Origin: Salvator merianae
Lineage: Eukaryota; Chordata; Lepidosauria; Squamata; Teiidae
Assembly: GCA_003586115.2 (NCBI GenBank)
Contig: QVOM02000113.1
Span: 836,408-900,407, forward strand
Length of the DNA stretch: 64,000 bases
Direction of reading: 5' to 3'
The position numbers and the translations under genes are program-made. This document shows, in pieces, positions 1 through 11,643 of this stretch. The number at the start of each line of letters is the position of its first letter. The first letter of the stretch is position 1. Below the pieces are notes generated by a model. That model was not told where the DNA came from, searched no databases, and saw only the letters and a program-made list of their open reading frames with translations.

Positions 1-59
1 ATTCTCAAGTAGAAGACAAAGGCAATTCTTACAATTCCCAGGAAAATGACCTTTTGAGG

Positions 60-1745
60 CATCGTCCCTGTCTCTCCCACCTGGAGGTAGTTCTTCCTAC
101 ACATTTATTCTAGTACCCATTGTCTAATCTTTTCTTAAAGCTATCAAGGCAAGTTATTGCTACCACATCTTCTGATAGTAAATTCCGTAGACTAATGAAT
201 TGCTTGGATGAAAGACTTCCTCTTCTCAGTCCTAAATCATCTGCTCATCAGCTTCATAGAATGCTCCTTGGTTCTAGTGTTGGTCTAGTGATTTTTTTCT
301 ATCAACATTTTCCATACTATGTATGATTTTAGAAACTTCTCTCAGGTCACCTCTTAAACACCATCTTTCAAAGCTGAAGATGACTAGGCGATGCAGCCAG
401 ATATCATAAGGAAGAATGTGTTCCAGGCCCTTGATCATTCTGGTTGCTCTTTTCTGCATTTTTCCAGTTCCAAAATATCCTTCCTGATGTGCAATGAACA
501 GAATTGTGCAAAATATTCCAAATGTGGCCTCACCACAGATTTATAAAGAGGCACAATGATACTTGCTGACTTATTTTCTATTTTGTTCCTTATTACTTCC
601 AGCATTTCCCCCCCCACACACACTTTTGTCACATACTGGGTCAACATTGAGTTGTCCACTACAACTCTAAGATTCCTTTTCTCGTCTGTCAAAGAAAGTT
701 CTGTCCCCATCAGTTTGTAGGTGGTTTCCCCCCCCCCCCTCCAATATGCATCACTTTTACTTACTAAGATTGAAGCACATTTGCTACATGGTTGCCAATT
801 CACTCAATATCAAGAGATTATTCTGGAGCACTTCATAATCCCTTTCAGTTTTTACTACCTTAAATAATTTAGTGACATTAGCAAACTTTGCTATCTAACT
901 GCTTACTCCTACTTCTAGATCATTTATGAATAAATTAAAAGGCACAGGTCCCAGTACTGAGCCTTAGGAGAACACACTTTTTACTTCCATCCATTCTGAA
1001 AATTGCCCATGTATTACTATCCCCCCCCCCCCCGCACCTTCCATAGTCAGCTACTAATCCAGGACAGGACCTATCCTCTTATTCTATAACTGACAAGTTT
1101 ATTCAAGAGCCTTTGATAAGAGACTTTGTCAAAAGCCTTTTGAAAGTCCAGATAGACATCAATTAGATCACCTATATCCACATTCTTGTTGACACTCCCA
1201 AAGAATTTTTACAGTTTAATAAGTCATGATTTACCTTTCCAGAAGCCATGCTGATTTTCCTTCATGCACACTAATTTTATTCTTAATTATAACTTACATC
1301 ACTTTACCTGGAACTGACGTTAAGCTCTAATTTCCTGGATTACCCTGGATATGTTTTTGAAAATTGGTGTTACATTTGCTACCCTCCAGTCTTCAGGAAC
1401 AGAACCTGATCTTAGGGAATGATTATATATTTTGGCTAGAAAATCAGCAGTTTCACATTTAAGTTATTTAAGAACTTTTGAATGAATGCCACTGGGTCCT
1501 GGAAATTTATTAGCATTTAGTTTATCAAGGCTTGTGAGGTATTTCTCCCTACTTACCTCTATCCAATTTAGTTTTTCTGACTCCCTCTCTTCAACTATGT
1601 CTCACAAGAGCTCCTGTCAATTTCAACCAGCACAAGTGTTGGTTAAAGATGATGGGACTGTGTGCTACTATGGAAAACCAAACTTTACCTATACCTGTTC
1701 TAGATAAATATGTTTGTCATCTCAGGACTCTGTCATATTTTCCTG
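60..1745 (-). mobile_element. Old CR1/L3-like LINE remnant, reverse transcriptase region
   Basis: On the minus strand, broken frames read as a LINE reverse transcriptase. Around 1080-1250 are recognisable traces of the palm (LDFQKAFDKVS-like and NQHGFWKGKS-like), around 1480-1530 a KFPGPSGI-like stretch, and 435-803 retains the C-terminal part with VPLYKSVVRPHLEYFAQF and LRKDILELEK-like matches. The same C-terminal signature (IKGLEH, LERW) recurs in a plus-strand copy near 39.2-39.8 kb, so the two belong to one family. Many frameshifts and stops show it is long dead, clearly older than the CR1 next to it. The split between CR1 and L3 is a family-level judgement from protein similarity; a consensus search would settle it. 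Confidence 0.75.
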
Positions 1746-2115
1746 CTTTTAATTCACTGCTGGATTGAATCATAGAATCATAGAATCATAGAGTTGGAAG
1801 GGACCTCCAGGGTCATTGAGTCCAACCCCCTGCTCAATGCAGGATTCACTAAACCATCCCAGACAGATATCCGTCCAACCTTTCCTTGAAGATCTCCAGC
1901 AAAGGAGAGCCTTCCTGTGGTAAACTGTTGCAATGACTGATTGCGCTTACAGTCAGAAGGTTTTTCCTAATATCTAGCCTGTATCTACTCCCTTGAAGTT
2001 TCATCCCATTGTTTCTAGTCCTTCCTTCTTGTGCAACTGAGAATAGGGCCAATCCTTCTGCACTGTGACAGCCCTTCAGATACTTGAAAACAGCTATCAT
2101 GTCTCCCCTCAGTCT

Positions 2116-3330
2116 TCACTTCTGCAGGTTAAACATTCCTAGGTCCTTTAACTGTTCCTTGTAGGACATGGTTTGCAGACCACTCACCATTTTGTTCGCC
2201 CTTCTCTGAACTTGTTCCAGTTTCTCAATGTCCTTTCTAAACTGGGGTGCCCAGAACTGGACACAGTACTCCAGATGAGGTCTGACCAAGGAAGAGTAAA
2301 GAGGGATCTGGACTCTATGCTCCTCTTCATACACCCCAGGATGGTATTTGCCTTTTTTTGCAGCTGCATCACATTGCTGACTCACATTTAATCTGTGATC
2401 TACTAGTACACCCAGATCCTTTTTGCATGTGCTGCTGCTCAGTGAGATTCCTCCCATTCTGTATTGGATATTGTCATTTTTCTTACCCAGATGTAAACCT
2501 TTGCGTTTCTCCCTGTTAAATGTCATTCTGTTAGTTTCAACCCACTGTTCAAGCTTGTCCAAATCATTTTGAATCCTCTCCTTCTCCTCCCTAGTGTTAG
2601 CAACCCCTCCTAGCTTTGTGTCGTCTGCAAATTTGATCAGCGTCCCCTCGACTCCTTCATCCAGGTCATTTATAAAAATGTTGAACAGCACTGGGCCCAA
2701 GACAGAGCCTTGTGGTACCCCACTCGAGACAGTCTTCCAATCGGATGTGAAACCATTTATGACCACTCTTTGAGTACGATCACTAAGCCAGTTATGAATC
2801 CACCTAGCAGTTGTCTTGTCAATCCCATATTTGATCATTTTTTCAATAAGTATAGTATGAGACACCTTGTCAAATACTTTGCTAAAGTCAAGATATACTA
2901 TGTCCACAGCCTTTCCTTGATGGATCCATCCAGTAATTTTGTCATAAAAGGAAATGAGATTAGTCTGGCATGACTTGCTTGTTACAAATGCATGTTGGCT
3001 CTGGTTAATTACTGCATTCCCATCCAAGTGCTCACATATATGCTGTTTAATCATTTGTTCGAGGATCTTGCCTGGTACTGAAGTCAGGCTCACAGGCCTG
3101 TAGTTACCTGGGTCAGTCTTCTTTCCTTTTTTAAAGATAGGGACAACATTCGCCCTTCTCCAATCTTCTGGCACTTCTCCTGTTCTCCACAAGTTCTCAA
3201 ATATCACAGAGAGTGGTTCAGCAATTATATCCGCTAATTCCTTCAGCACCCTAGGATGTAATTCATCTGGGCCTGGAGACTTGAATTCATTTAAGTTAGG
3301 TAAATGTTCCCTCACCTTCTCCTTGTCCAT
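2116..3330 (-). pseudogene. CR1 ORF2 reverse transcriptase domain (pseudogene)
   Basis: A 404-residue open stretch covers most of the LINE reverse transcriptase. It shows the fingers region (PGPDELHPRVLKELAD), the YRPVSLTSVPGKILE block, the palm motif IVYLDFSKVFDKVSHTIL with its catalytic aspartate, the SGVPQGSVLGPVLFNIFIND block, and the catalytic FADD box (KFADDTKLGG). The C-terminal CR1 region (VRPHLEYCVQFWAP) follows, but one frameshift near 2340-2380 displaces about 20 residues (AKKGKYHPG instead of the AAKKANTILGCIKRS-like sequence kept in the other copy). The catalytic aspartates look intact, yet the upstream frame is broken and the gene is split, so no functional ORF2 protein is expected. 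Confidence 0.88.
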
Positions 3331-3390
3331 ACAGAGCCTTGATTCTCTTATTCCCCCAACAGCACAGTGAAGTCCAACTGATGTTTCATT

Positions 3391-4145
3391 TCATTTCTGT
3401 GAGAAAACAGATGCAAAATAGGAGTTCAGAAGTTCTGCCTTCTCAATGTCATTTTTGACCAAATTACCCTTCTCATCCTGTAAAGGTCCTATAGCTTCTT
3501 TGACTTTTCTTTTGCTTCTGACATACCCCCCAAACCCTTTTATATTGTTTTTGGCCTCTCTTGCAATCCTCAATTCATTGTAGCTTTAGCTTTAGCAGAT
3601 TGCATTATATTCTTCTTTTGATATGTCCACGTCTTCCAATTTTTAAAACATTTCTTTTTTTTTTCTTTTTAGCAAGTGATTAAGTTCAGGGTTCATCCAC
3701 CCTGGTCTCTTTAGATGCTTGCCATTCTTTCTTCTTTTAGGAATTGTTAAAGATTGTGCCTCTAGAATCTCCTTTCTCAAAATTTCCCATCCTTCCTGAA
3801 CATTTCTGTCCTTTAAGACATCCAGCCAATGGATCCTTCCTACCCTCCTTCTGAGTCCATCAAAATCTGCTCCTCTGAAATCTAACCTTGAAGTCTGAGT
3901 CCTCTCAGATCTTCCTTCTTTTGCTATCCAAAATTGAATGATGGCATGGTCCCTGTCTCCCAGGGTCCCAGTCACCCTTACGTTCTCAACCATTTCCTCC
4001 CTGTTAGTATGAATTAGGTCCAAGATAGCAGACCCCCTTTTTTTTTCCTCCATCTTTTGGAAAATGTAGTTATCTGCCAGAGAGGATAAGAATTCATTGG
4101 ACCCGTGACTTTTGGCCAAAAGAGACTCCCAACAAATGTCCAGAT
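3391..4145 (-). pseudogene. CR1 ORF2 linker and C-terminal endonuclease (broken)
   Basis: Two minus-strand frames (3391-3573 and 3643-4119) read as the part of CR1 ORF2 between endonuclease and reverse transcriptase. The first has AREAKNNIKGFGGYVRSKRK and LLNSYFASVFSQ; the second has SSLADNYIFQKMEE, SAILDLIHTNREEMV and GDRDHAIIQFWI, including the late endonuclease segment. The region just upstream in another frame reads DICWESLLAKSHGS, which should follow the GDFxY motif that now lies beyond the LTR-like insertion. A frameshift at about 3580-3640, near a T-rich stretch, separates the two parts. Confidence 0.82.
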
Positions 4146-4499
4146 AGTGTTAACCATGCTCTGGGTTTTTAGTTCTTTTGGGGAAATTAGCTTTTGCCCA
4201 GGCATTTAGACCTTTTTAAGGATCGATTTCTGGGTTATGGTTTTAATAACGCTAGATTAACATAGAAAATGCAAATAAAGAGAAGGTAATCCTTGAAAAG
4301 AATGGTGCATCTTTATTATAACCCAGCAAAAAAGATTGAAATCCACAGAAATAGCAATAAACAATGTAATTGTTAGAATCAGCTAATTCCATGGGTGGGA
4401 TAGGTAGTTTGAATTTGAAAAAGAAAAAGAAAAAGGCTTGGCTCCAAACTAAGCAAGGAAACCTAGTTAGTGAGTGTAAAAGGGGTAGAAGGAGGGGGT

Positions 4500-4505
<6 letters not shown>

Positions 4506-4553
<48 letters not shown>
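4506..4553. repeat. (AG)n microsatellite
   Basis: About 24 uninterrupted AG units inside the LTR-like element. Confidence 0.97.
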
Positions 4554-4555
<2 letters not shown>

Positions 4556-4981
4556 CTAGCAGTGGAGACTAGAGAAGGTTCCTAGCACTAAAGGAGTAAA
4601 TATCACCCATCTGTAGTCTTCTCCAGGTAAAACGTCATCATACCAAAAAAGGAAAATTTGGGGGAAAAGATGCATAGGTCTCTTGCAGGCAAAATGGGTG
4701 AAAAATCAGAGAATGGGATTTGGACGAGGCTCCAGAGCCCTACTCCTTTAGAAACAAAAACAGCCCTTTTGCCAAGGTGCATTGAGAGAGATATGGAATC
4801 CCTCTTTAAGTGAAATCAGCTCAAAAAGGAAAATAAAGGAAGCTGCAAGCAAGCATTAGGATCAAGCAGCAGCTCCTTAGAAAAATCTGTTCCCTCTCCA
4901 TTTCAGGAGGGAAGTAAAATCAGCTCTCAGCAAAGGTAAAAATGGCACTGAGATACTTTCTTCTTCTCCTGCTAACTCATG

Positions 4982-5064
4982 CTTCTTCTTCTTCTTCTTC
5001 TTCTTCTTCTTCTTCTTCTTCTTCTTCTTCTTCTTCTTCTTCTTCTTCTTCTTCTTCTTCTTCT
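4982..5064. repeat. (CTT)n microsatellite
   Basis: About 27 uninterrupted CTT units inside the LTR-like element. A GAA/TTC tract, so a purine-pyrimidine mirror repeat able to form triplex DNA. Confidence 0.97.
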
Positions 5065-5431
5065 CCTAACTAACTAATAGTAAAAACCTGAACTTTTTAT
5101 ATTATTTTTCCAGTAGAAAAAGGAGGAAACTTGCTTTTAGCTGAGCAAAGATGTGTGCTTTGTCATGTAGATAAACAGACAACTACCCTGGTTGATGAGC
5201 TTAAATTGTGTTATTTGCATTCTTAATGAGAAGTTCCCAAGATGTAGGCTTGAACAATAGGACTAGTTGTTGGCCAAATAGTTGCCCAATCTTTTGTTAA
5301 CCATTAATGCATAATTTCCTGAGCTGACTCTAAGCAGCCAGTTTAACTTATTCAAGAGATAAGCAGAGGAAATCTGGTTTCTACAGGGTCCAGGATTCTG
5401 GTCAGATTCCCTGTATTTATATAGTTATATT

Positions 5432-6045
5432 TCATAAAATACATATCAATTTGTACATAGTTATGAGCTCCAGTTTCTGTATGGCATGGCTACAAGTGTC
5501 TGTGTTACAATAGCTAAAATCTCCCGTAATCACTAGGTCGTGTTTCCCTGAGAGCGTGGCCATCTGATGTATAAAGAGTTCATCCATATCTTCTGTTTGT
5601 CCACGGTGTCTATAATAAACTCCCACAACACTATCCTTTGTGTTGCTCTCTCCTTGTATTTTCACCCAAACGGTTTCTGCAGGGCTTCCATTATCTGGAA
5701 GATGAATCTCTGTGATGGTATATATTTTCCTTACATACAATGTAACACCTCCTCCCCTTTTATTAAACCCGTTTTTTAAAATAAGTTGTAGCCTTCGAGC
5801 TCCGTTTTCCAGTCATGAGTATCATCCCACCAAGTTTCAGTTATGCCTATGAAATCATATTTATTTTCCTGTGCTAGAATTTCCTGTTCTCCTTCTTTGT
5901 TTCCCATGCTTTGCACATTGGTATAGAAACATTTTAGTTTACGACAAGTGTCTCTTACAGGCTTGACTCCTCTAGTTTCCTTCCAAACTGTTTGTCTTTG
6001 TTCCTTCCTTTCATTTCTGGTAGCAAGATCCTCATCTGTATTCAT
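5432..6045 (-). pseudogene. CR1 ORF2 N-terminal endonuclease (broken)
   Basis: Minus-strand frames at 5776-6045 and 5514-5740 together read as the N-terminal half of the apurinic-like endonuclease. Visible blocks are KLKCFYTNVQSMGNK, KYDFIGITETWWDD with the catalytic-glutamate ITET block, GVTLYV-like sequence, VVGVYYRHRGQTEDMDELF and DLVITGDFSY. A frameshift separates them at about 5740-5776. After GDFSY (5514) the reading enters the LTR-like element, so residues beyond that are not CR1. The His-containing C-terminal part continues at 4119 on the other side of the insertion. Confidence 0.85.
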
Positions 6046-6169
6046 TAGCTGCTTATCTTTCTCTGGACTTTTACTTCCCTTCCCCTTTCGCCCTAGTTTA
6101 AAGCTCTCCTGATGAGTGCAGCCAGTCTCCTGCCAAATATGTGCTTTCCAGTCAGAGACTCGCTACTCT

Positions 6170-6530
6170 GATTGTTCCACTGTTCACACTTGCACTACAT
6201 TGTGGTATGACCCCATTTCAAAGTGCTAGTGTTAATCTTTAAAGCCTTTAAAATAGATGGCTCCTACACCAGCACACACATACTGTTTTTACCTTATAAC
6301 TGCACAATCAGGTCTGCTTCATATGCCCTACTTATATCTTAACTTTAAGATCCATTCTACAGACAAGAAATGTTTGTGTGACCTTTGCAGTGGTGCCCCC
6401 CAAACTCTGGAACACATTCTTGATCAAGTTGTGCTTGAGCCTGCAGTAGCAACCTTTAAAACACTTTTAATATTTGGTATTTTAAGGTTGCCTTTGGTTA
6501 TTGATTTTGTGCTGCTTGACCTTTTGGGGT
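6170..6530 (+). mobile_element. L2-like LINE 3' fragment
   Basis: Broken plus-strand frames resemble the C-terminus of L2-type ORF2: an FKVLVL-like trace at about 6215-6245, then SAPQTLEHILDQVVLEPAVATFKTLL (as separate matching blocks) at about 6390-6465, followed by a T-rich tail of the coding end. A 160-residue open frame beginning at 6257 runs through it but includes unrelated sequence after about 6530, so it is not treated as a gene. Confidence 0.55.
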
Positions 6531-7608
6531 TCAAGATGTTTTTGAGGGCCCCACATTGCTCATCCCTATTAGGACAGTTGGCTCAAATGTATATAATCAG
6601 GGGTGGAGGCCTCCCCATCATCAAGGTCACAGTAAGGGAACCCATGGCTTTGATCTTGATGCTGAGGGGGATGGCATCAGTGACCCATGGACCATTTACT
6701 GTGTCCAATTTCTCTGATAGCTGCCAAGGAGACTGTTGATGACCACAGAGAAGCTAAGTCTCCCTGAGTACATTGGAAGTGGAGGTGTTATGGCTCAAAG
6801 GCTGGAGAAAATAATTAAAGGTTCTTTCTTCAGATGTTCAATTCAAGTGCTATGTCAGCACTTAGGCCAGCATGGTGGTGGGAAGAGGAAGGCATCCATA
6901 TAGACAGTGTGTTCTTCATGTGGACTGAATGTGTTATAAAGAATCAGGGTTGCATGGACATTGTCGCCTTGCGACACATTTATGGGCCATAAAAGTGTGC
7001 ATGAGACTAACAAGTAAATTATTACATATGCCAAAAATAGATAACAAGTGTAAATTAAATCTTAACTAATAATCAAGTCAGGCCTTCTGACCAAACATGC
7101 AGAGAATAAGGATGTATTGACCTGCAGCAAAAAAAATACCTCAAAAGTATCTTAAAAATAGTAGTATGTAGCCTTCATGTTTCCATCCCATCTCTAATCC
7201 ACTTTTTCTAGCCTAGAATGTTTGGTAGGAGAGAGGGACATGTGAATGATTCCACCTGCAAACTGTTTCTAACCCACTTCATAGGTGTCTGCTCTGGATA
7301 AGCACAGCCTAAAACTCTTAATTATTTTATATATATATCAAATAAGTAGTGGAGATTATTAAATGACTTACAATTGTCTTTTTATATGGGAGGAAAAGTC
7401 TTCAGTTGTTGTATCCACAGAGAAAATATTTATTTGAAAGCACAAGTACTCAACATAATGACTGTTATATACATTTTATTTCCTTTTGTGTCCATCTTCA
7501 ATGCCACAGATCTACAAATCTAGCGTCAATTTTTCTGAGTGATCAAAATAATTTTTCAAAGACATACACTCCTTCTTTAGGAATAAAAAGAACAATAGAC
7601 TTTGTTGA
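6531..7608. other. No recognised feature
   Basis: Unique-looking AT-rich sequence. I see no coding exon, RNA gene or clear repeat boundary. Confidence 0.5.
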
Positions 7609-7681
7609 AAGGAAGGAAGGAAGGAAGGAAGGAAGGAAGGAAGGAAGGAAGGAAGGAAGGGAGGGAGGGAGGGAGGGTGGG
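7609..7681. repeat. (AAGG)n then (GGGA)n microsatellite
   Basis: About 13 AAGG units change into GGGA units ending in GGGTGGG. The last 23 bases (7659-7681) contain six G-triplets separated by single bases, a compact G-quadruplex motif on the plus strand. Confidence 0.95.
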
Positions 7682-7879
7682 TATGAAACTAAGTTTTGAT
7701 TAGCAAACATTTTCACAGAATAGAGGGAAACTATGACTGTAAAGTGACAACATAGTTTGCCAGGGTTCAAGACAATTTTCAACCAATGATCCCTTTGATC
7801 CCATGTAAATATTATGATATTACTGTACAATATTACTGTCTATATAAATTGGAACAGAGGACATTTCTGCATTTTGCTG

Positions 7880-8110
7880 GACTGGACTACTCCTACTGGA
7901 ACAGTTCACAGTTGGAGCAGTTCAACTGACCCAGAACAAGACCATTCACACTTGGATAGCCTATTCTGAGATAGATCCCATATCACTCCATGTTGCTCCA
8001 AAGCTCACACGAGCTTCGGAGCCTGCTGTGAGCATTCTGATGACCAGAAACAAATGTTCCTGGCCTCAGAGTCCAAAGGGACCAAACTAGTACCCTGCTT
8101 CTGAACATGA
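7880..8110. repeat. Interspersed repeat shared with 42.5 kb
   Basis: The block around CTCACACGAGCTTCGGAGCC and AAACAAATGTTCCTGGCCTC aligns with 42535-42640 (TTACATGAGCTTTGGGACC, GAACAAAAGTTCCTAGCCTC). Two diverged copies of one unnamed family; termini and class are not clear. Confidence 0.5.
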
Positions 8111-8184
8111 AGAATTTGATTGAACATGTTTGCTGTGTTTTTCACATTTTAAGACGGGCTTTATCTAATGGAAAAGAATGGCAT

Positions 8185-8322
8185 TTTTTGTTTTCAAATA
8201 ATTTTGAAATCAAATGCTAATAAACATTTGTTTGATTAAATGGTTTGCCTTTGAGCTGAAAAAATGAATATTCAATTTGATTTCAAACTGAACACATGAT
8301 TTTTGTTTGTGCACATCTCTGC
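8185..8322. mobile_element. Truncated AT-rich hAT-like MITE, right end
   Basis: The segment ends TTTGTGCACATCTCTG, matching the inverted terminus (GTGCACATCCCTA) of the hAT-like families at 15.7, 37.5 and 49.9 kb. Inside it are the TTTGAAATCAAAT/ATTTGATTTCAAAC motifs shared with 16.05, 22.86 and 33.7 kb. No matching left end or target duplication was found. Confidence 0.5.
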
Positions 8323-8522
8323 TTCCTTCAAACTGAAGGCCCATGCAGGCAGAATATCCCCCAGGAAGTACAGCCATCTGAGAACCACACTATTGATGCC
8401 ATATTCATTTGAACAGCTAGCCCTGTTAAAACGGATCATGTAGAACCTTCAATCTTGAAAGAGAAGGACTGTGTGGTCAAACAGGGCACCAAGAAAAGAA
8501 AGGAAGGAGAAGAGACAGAGAG

Positions 8523-8526
<4 letters not shown>

Positions 8527-8553
<27 letters not shown>
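8527..8553. repeat. (AG)n microsatellite
   Basis: About 13 AG units. Confidence 0.95.
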
Positions 8554-11520
8554 AATTAAGAAAGGAACAAAAAAATGAAACAATTAAAATGCCACCAATA
8601 ATATGAAAATATGAAGAGAGATACACACAGGAAAGCAACTATACGTTTTGCTCTCTGTAGTTCAAACACATTTTTTTTTCTAATGAAAAGTGAACTTTGC
8701 ATACTGTCTCAGACTGTTATGGCCAAAAATAAATACAAGCAAGCAAGCAAACAAACAAACTTTTAAATTCCTCCCATCAAAGAAAACAAACAATAAAAAA
8801 GCCCTTGACTTTGTAAAAGTATTTTTTAAAATAAAAACTTCAGATCTGTCCTAAACTACTCAGTGATAAGATGTTTAATAGATTGCATTCCCCCCACCCC
8901 AGGATATATTCTGAAATCAAATAATTTACTTCAAATCCTTTTACTTAGCCAATATGTAAGTGACTTACTGGTTGTCTGATGAATTCCTTTGGCATAGCGT
9001 TGAAAAGGACTTCTGGAAGCTCCCCCTGTGTGTGAAAAAAGGAGGTTGGTGGTGCGTGGTGATATCCAGGAATTTTGGTCCAGAGAACTCCATCAGACAT
9101 CCAAGAAGTCATCTGCTTGCCAGGGGAGCCACATGCTTGCCTGGTGGACCATGGTAAGTGACAAAAGTCAGATTACCATTAATATCTGGCTGTCTCCTCG
9201 CTGCCTGGGGGCACCCAAAGCTATTATCTTTGGCTATGTCCACATGAAGTGGAGGGATCCTCTGAGGTGTCTCAGAGATGTTTAGAGATGGTTGGCAGGT
9301 GGGATCATTCACATGCTAATCTGTCTTTCTACAAAAATTCTAGGCTAGAAAAGGTAGATTAAAGACAGGATAAAACACTAGTGCTGCATAATACCATAAA
9401 AAGGCATAATAAGGTGCCTTTTTTTTTTTTCCTACATTAAAAAGTCAGGAGTTGTATTTGCCCTGAAATTAATTTCATTGCTGAGGGTAGCACTGGCAGC
9501 ACTTTTAAATGCATACATATTGACATGGTAATATTTTTTTTTGACAGGTTGCATTGCTAGCTGGATCTGTCCTAGCAGGCTTAGGTCACAATAGGTTTGC
9601 ACCCTTCCCTAGTTAAAACATGCTCTGTTTCCATGATTATCATTGGCAATAATACCTGCTAGCCTTAACAAAGAACTCCCTCAGCATATTACTCTGACTA
9701 TTTTGGTCTATGAGCACACAGAGGAAGCATGTCTCCATAGTCTGGAATAAAATGTGGTGCTTCTTTGTCAGGCACAAAAGGAAGTGCCATTGAAAGTGAT
9801 GCCAGAAGTTGGTATGCTAGTGAAAAAGGCTTGATTACCAGAAACCTTTATTCCTAATGGTTGAGACTGGAACTGCATGGGTTGTCTGAAATGTGAATAG
9901 CCCTATTCTGTTCCACTAGTAACCCATCCCAGAGGTGGGACAGGTTGCCTATCCTGGATCAGGGTGTCCCACCCTGGCATGGGATAGCAGAGCCAAGTGT
10001 AGAAATGTCCTTAGTCACATCCACTGTTAAGACAGTTTCACACATCAGATCATCAAGTGGACTTTGCATAGTCTATCTTACAAACTTCCCCCTAGCAAGT
10101 CTTCTGATTGGTGTAAGATTAAGGGAAGGCTGATCATAATTAGAAAACTTACAAGTCTTCATTAATTTTCTAGATGAGATTTCTATATTCATATTTTCTC
10201 CAAATATTGTTTCCTTATAACATGCACAAGATTGCGGTAGTCCTATTGTGGGAGCAGGGTGGAGTTTCTAGAGGCAGGTCAGCCTCAGTGACTGCCTAGT
10301 CATATCCTTTTCACTTTTCTGTGAGTCACAGGGACTCTTTGTTACTCAAAAATAACAAAAATACTGGTTCAACTTGCTTGGGGGGGGGGCATTTTTGTCT
10401 TTTGGTGGCAGTGCTGGTGCTTCCTGTAGGACCAAGCAAGGTTTGGGCTGTGTGAGCTCACTCAAAAGTGCTTGTTCTTGAGGAGTTAGATGGCATAAAG
10501 GTAAAGGCTCTACCCACATGGCCAGATTGTTTAATCCTCCAGGTATCTGAGGGACTAGGCAAACAGATACTTTCACCTCTTTTCAGTTCCCAGGGCTCCT
10601 GGAAGAATGATGGTGATGACATTTTTGGAAGCCCGATAAGGATACTCTTGGATCCTCCTTATCACTACATTCAACTCTGTGTTATTGTGCCAACAATCAC
10701 AGAAGTCAGGAGTTGAATGTATGGTTTACAAAACAGAGCCAAATTCACTGAAGGGCACTAAAATGCCAGTGGGCTTTATCTGGCATTTCCAGTTTCTATA
10801 GTAATTCTTACTGTATTTTATTGTATATTGTATTTCCTTGAGGCTCTGGGGTAGCATGTGGTGTAGACCATGTCTGAATCTACACTTGGGCTACCAGACC
10901 ACATGGAATGCTAGGCTTCCATACTTTCAAGCAGAATGCAGTGTAGGCACAGGAAGAGGTGTTGGGCCAGACTATGGAACACAATGAAACCTTAGCCCAC
11001 TCAAATGGGATACCACTTTAGAATAGTTCCTGGAGAGTTCTAAGTGGTAGAGTAAATCAGTCCCTCACGTATGAATGGCAACAAGCAGTTGCTTCAGACC
11101 ACTGGGTGCAAGGAACCCAGTGACATTTTTCCAGGCTCCCAGAAGTGGCCTCAAAAGTTTGCTGCTTCTTGGCACTCAGCTAAAATAGCTCCAGCTGGCA
11201 ACTTCAAAGGCTTGGAACTTTTATTTCCAGCCTCTGAAGTTGGATCAGGATGGACTCTCTGTAATGTGAATTCTATCTGTGTGTCTATGCTCCACAGTGG
11301 CTATTCCATGCCAGGGCTCAGATTTTCCTGGTGTGAATGGAGTCATAGTTTCTCTTTTTCTCTCCTTGTTTCCTTATTCTCACTCTCCTGCATCAGATAT
11401 TTCCAGGAATATTGGAGGGTATCCATTTGGAACCCAAAGGAACCAGATGCCTGATCCATAAGTGTATAGCACTATGAACCTAAGATGAAGTCATTTATCC
11501 AAGGCAGGTGTAATTTCTTA
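8554..11520. other. No recognised feature
   Basis: About 3 kb without a recognisable gene or repeat. Short open frames (for example 8960-9285 both strands, 10346-10716, 11071-11454) overlap each other and lack splice-flanked, conserved-looking protein sequence. Confidence 0.5.
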
Positions 11521-11525
11521 TCCTG

Positions 11526-11566
11526 AGGGGGGGGGAGGGAGGGAGAGGAGAGAGACAGAGAGAGAC

Positions 11567-11601
<35 letters not shown>

Positions 11602-11643
11602 CAGAGACAGAGACAGGGACAGAGACAGAGACAGAGACAGAGA
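11526..11643. repeat. Purine-rich GAGACA-type compound microsatellite
   Basis: Starts with a G run and GGGA units, then AGAGAGACAG and GAGACA units. The cysteine/leucine-rich minus-strand frame over it is a translation of this repeat. Confidence 0.95.

Larger units (their letters stand above)
4148..5509 (-). mobile_element. LTR-like element (solo LTR?) inserted in CR1, 4-bp TSD
   Basis: The CR1 endonuclease frame breaks between GDFSY and DICWES. The intruding segment runs from TGTTAACC (4148) to GTGTTACA (5509) on the plus strand, has short inverted TG...CA termini, and is flanked by the direct repeat ATAG (4144-4147 and 5510-5513). This is the layout of an LTR integration. Read on the minus strand it has a TATAAAAAG-like box near 5092-5100 and an AATAAAG signal near 4312-4318, about 165 bp before the 3' end, as expected for a promoter-to-polyadenylation LTR. 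No gag or pol frame is visible, so it is probably a long solo LTR swollen by two microsatellites. Diverged relatives lie near 22.93 kb and 35.29 kb. Family unknown. Confidence 0.7.
1767..6130 (-). mobile_element. Young CR1 LINE (minus), split by an LTR-like insertion
   Basis: The 3' end is the octamer microsatellite seen on the plus strand as repeated AATCATAG at about 1767-1790, followed by the conserved 3' UTR. Going up the minus strand come the reverse transcriptase (2116-3330), the linker (3391-3573), the C-terminal endonuclease and start of the linker (3643-4145), an intruding 1362-bp element (4148-5509), and the N-terminal endonuclease (5514-6045) with CFYTNVQSMGNK and GITETWWDD-like matches. 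Upstream sequence to about 6130 still resembles the start of a CR1 ORF2. A few frameshifts inactivate it. Without the insertion it is about 3 kb, so it is 5'-truncated and probably lacks ORF1. It is close in protein sequence to the plus-strand copy at 31.6-32.6 kb. Confidence 0.9.

Noticed and set aside
5297..5306. GTTAACCAT repeated at 4149 and 5298 as a target duplication
   Set aside because: The CR1 protein homology puts the insertion boundaries at 4147/4148 and 5509/5510, where ATAG and TG...CA ends agree; the nine-base match lies inside the element.
6257..6739. 160-codon plus-strand frame
   Set aside because: Its first third is an L2 ORF2 C-terminal trace and the rest has no recognisable domain; it starts inside a LINE fragment.
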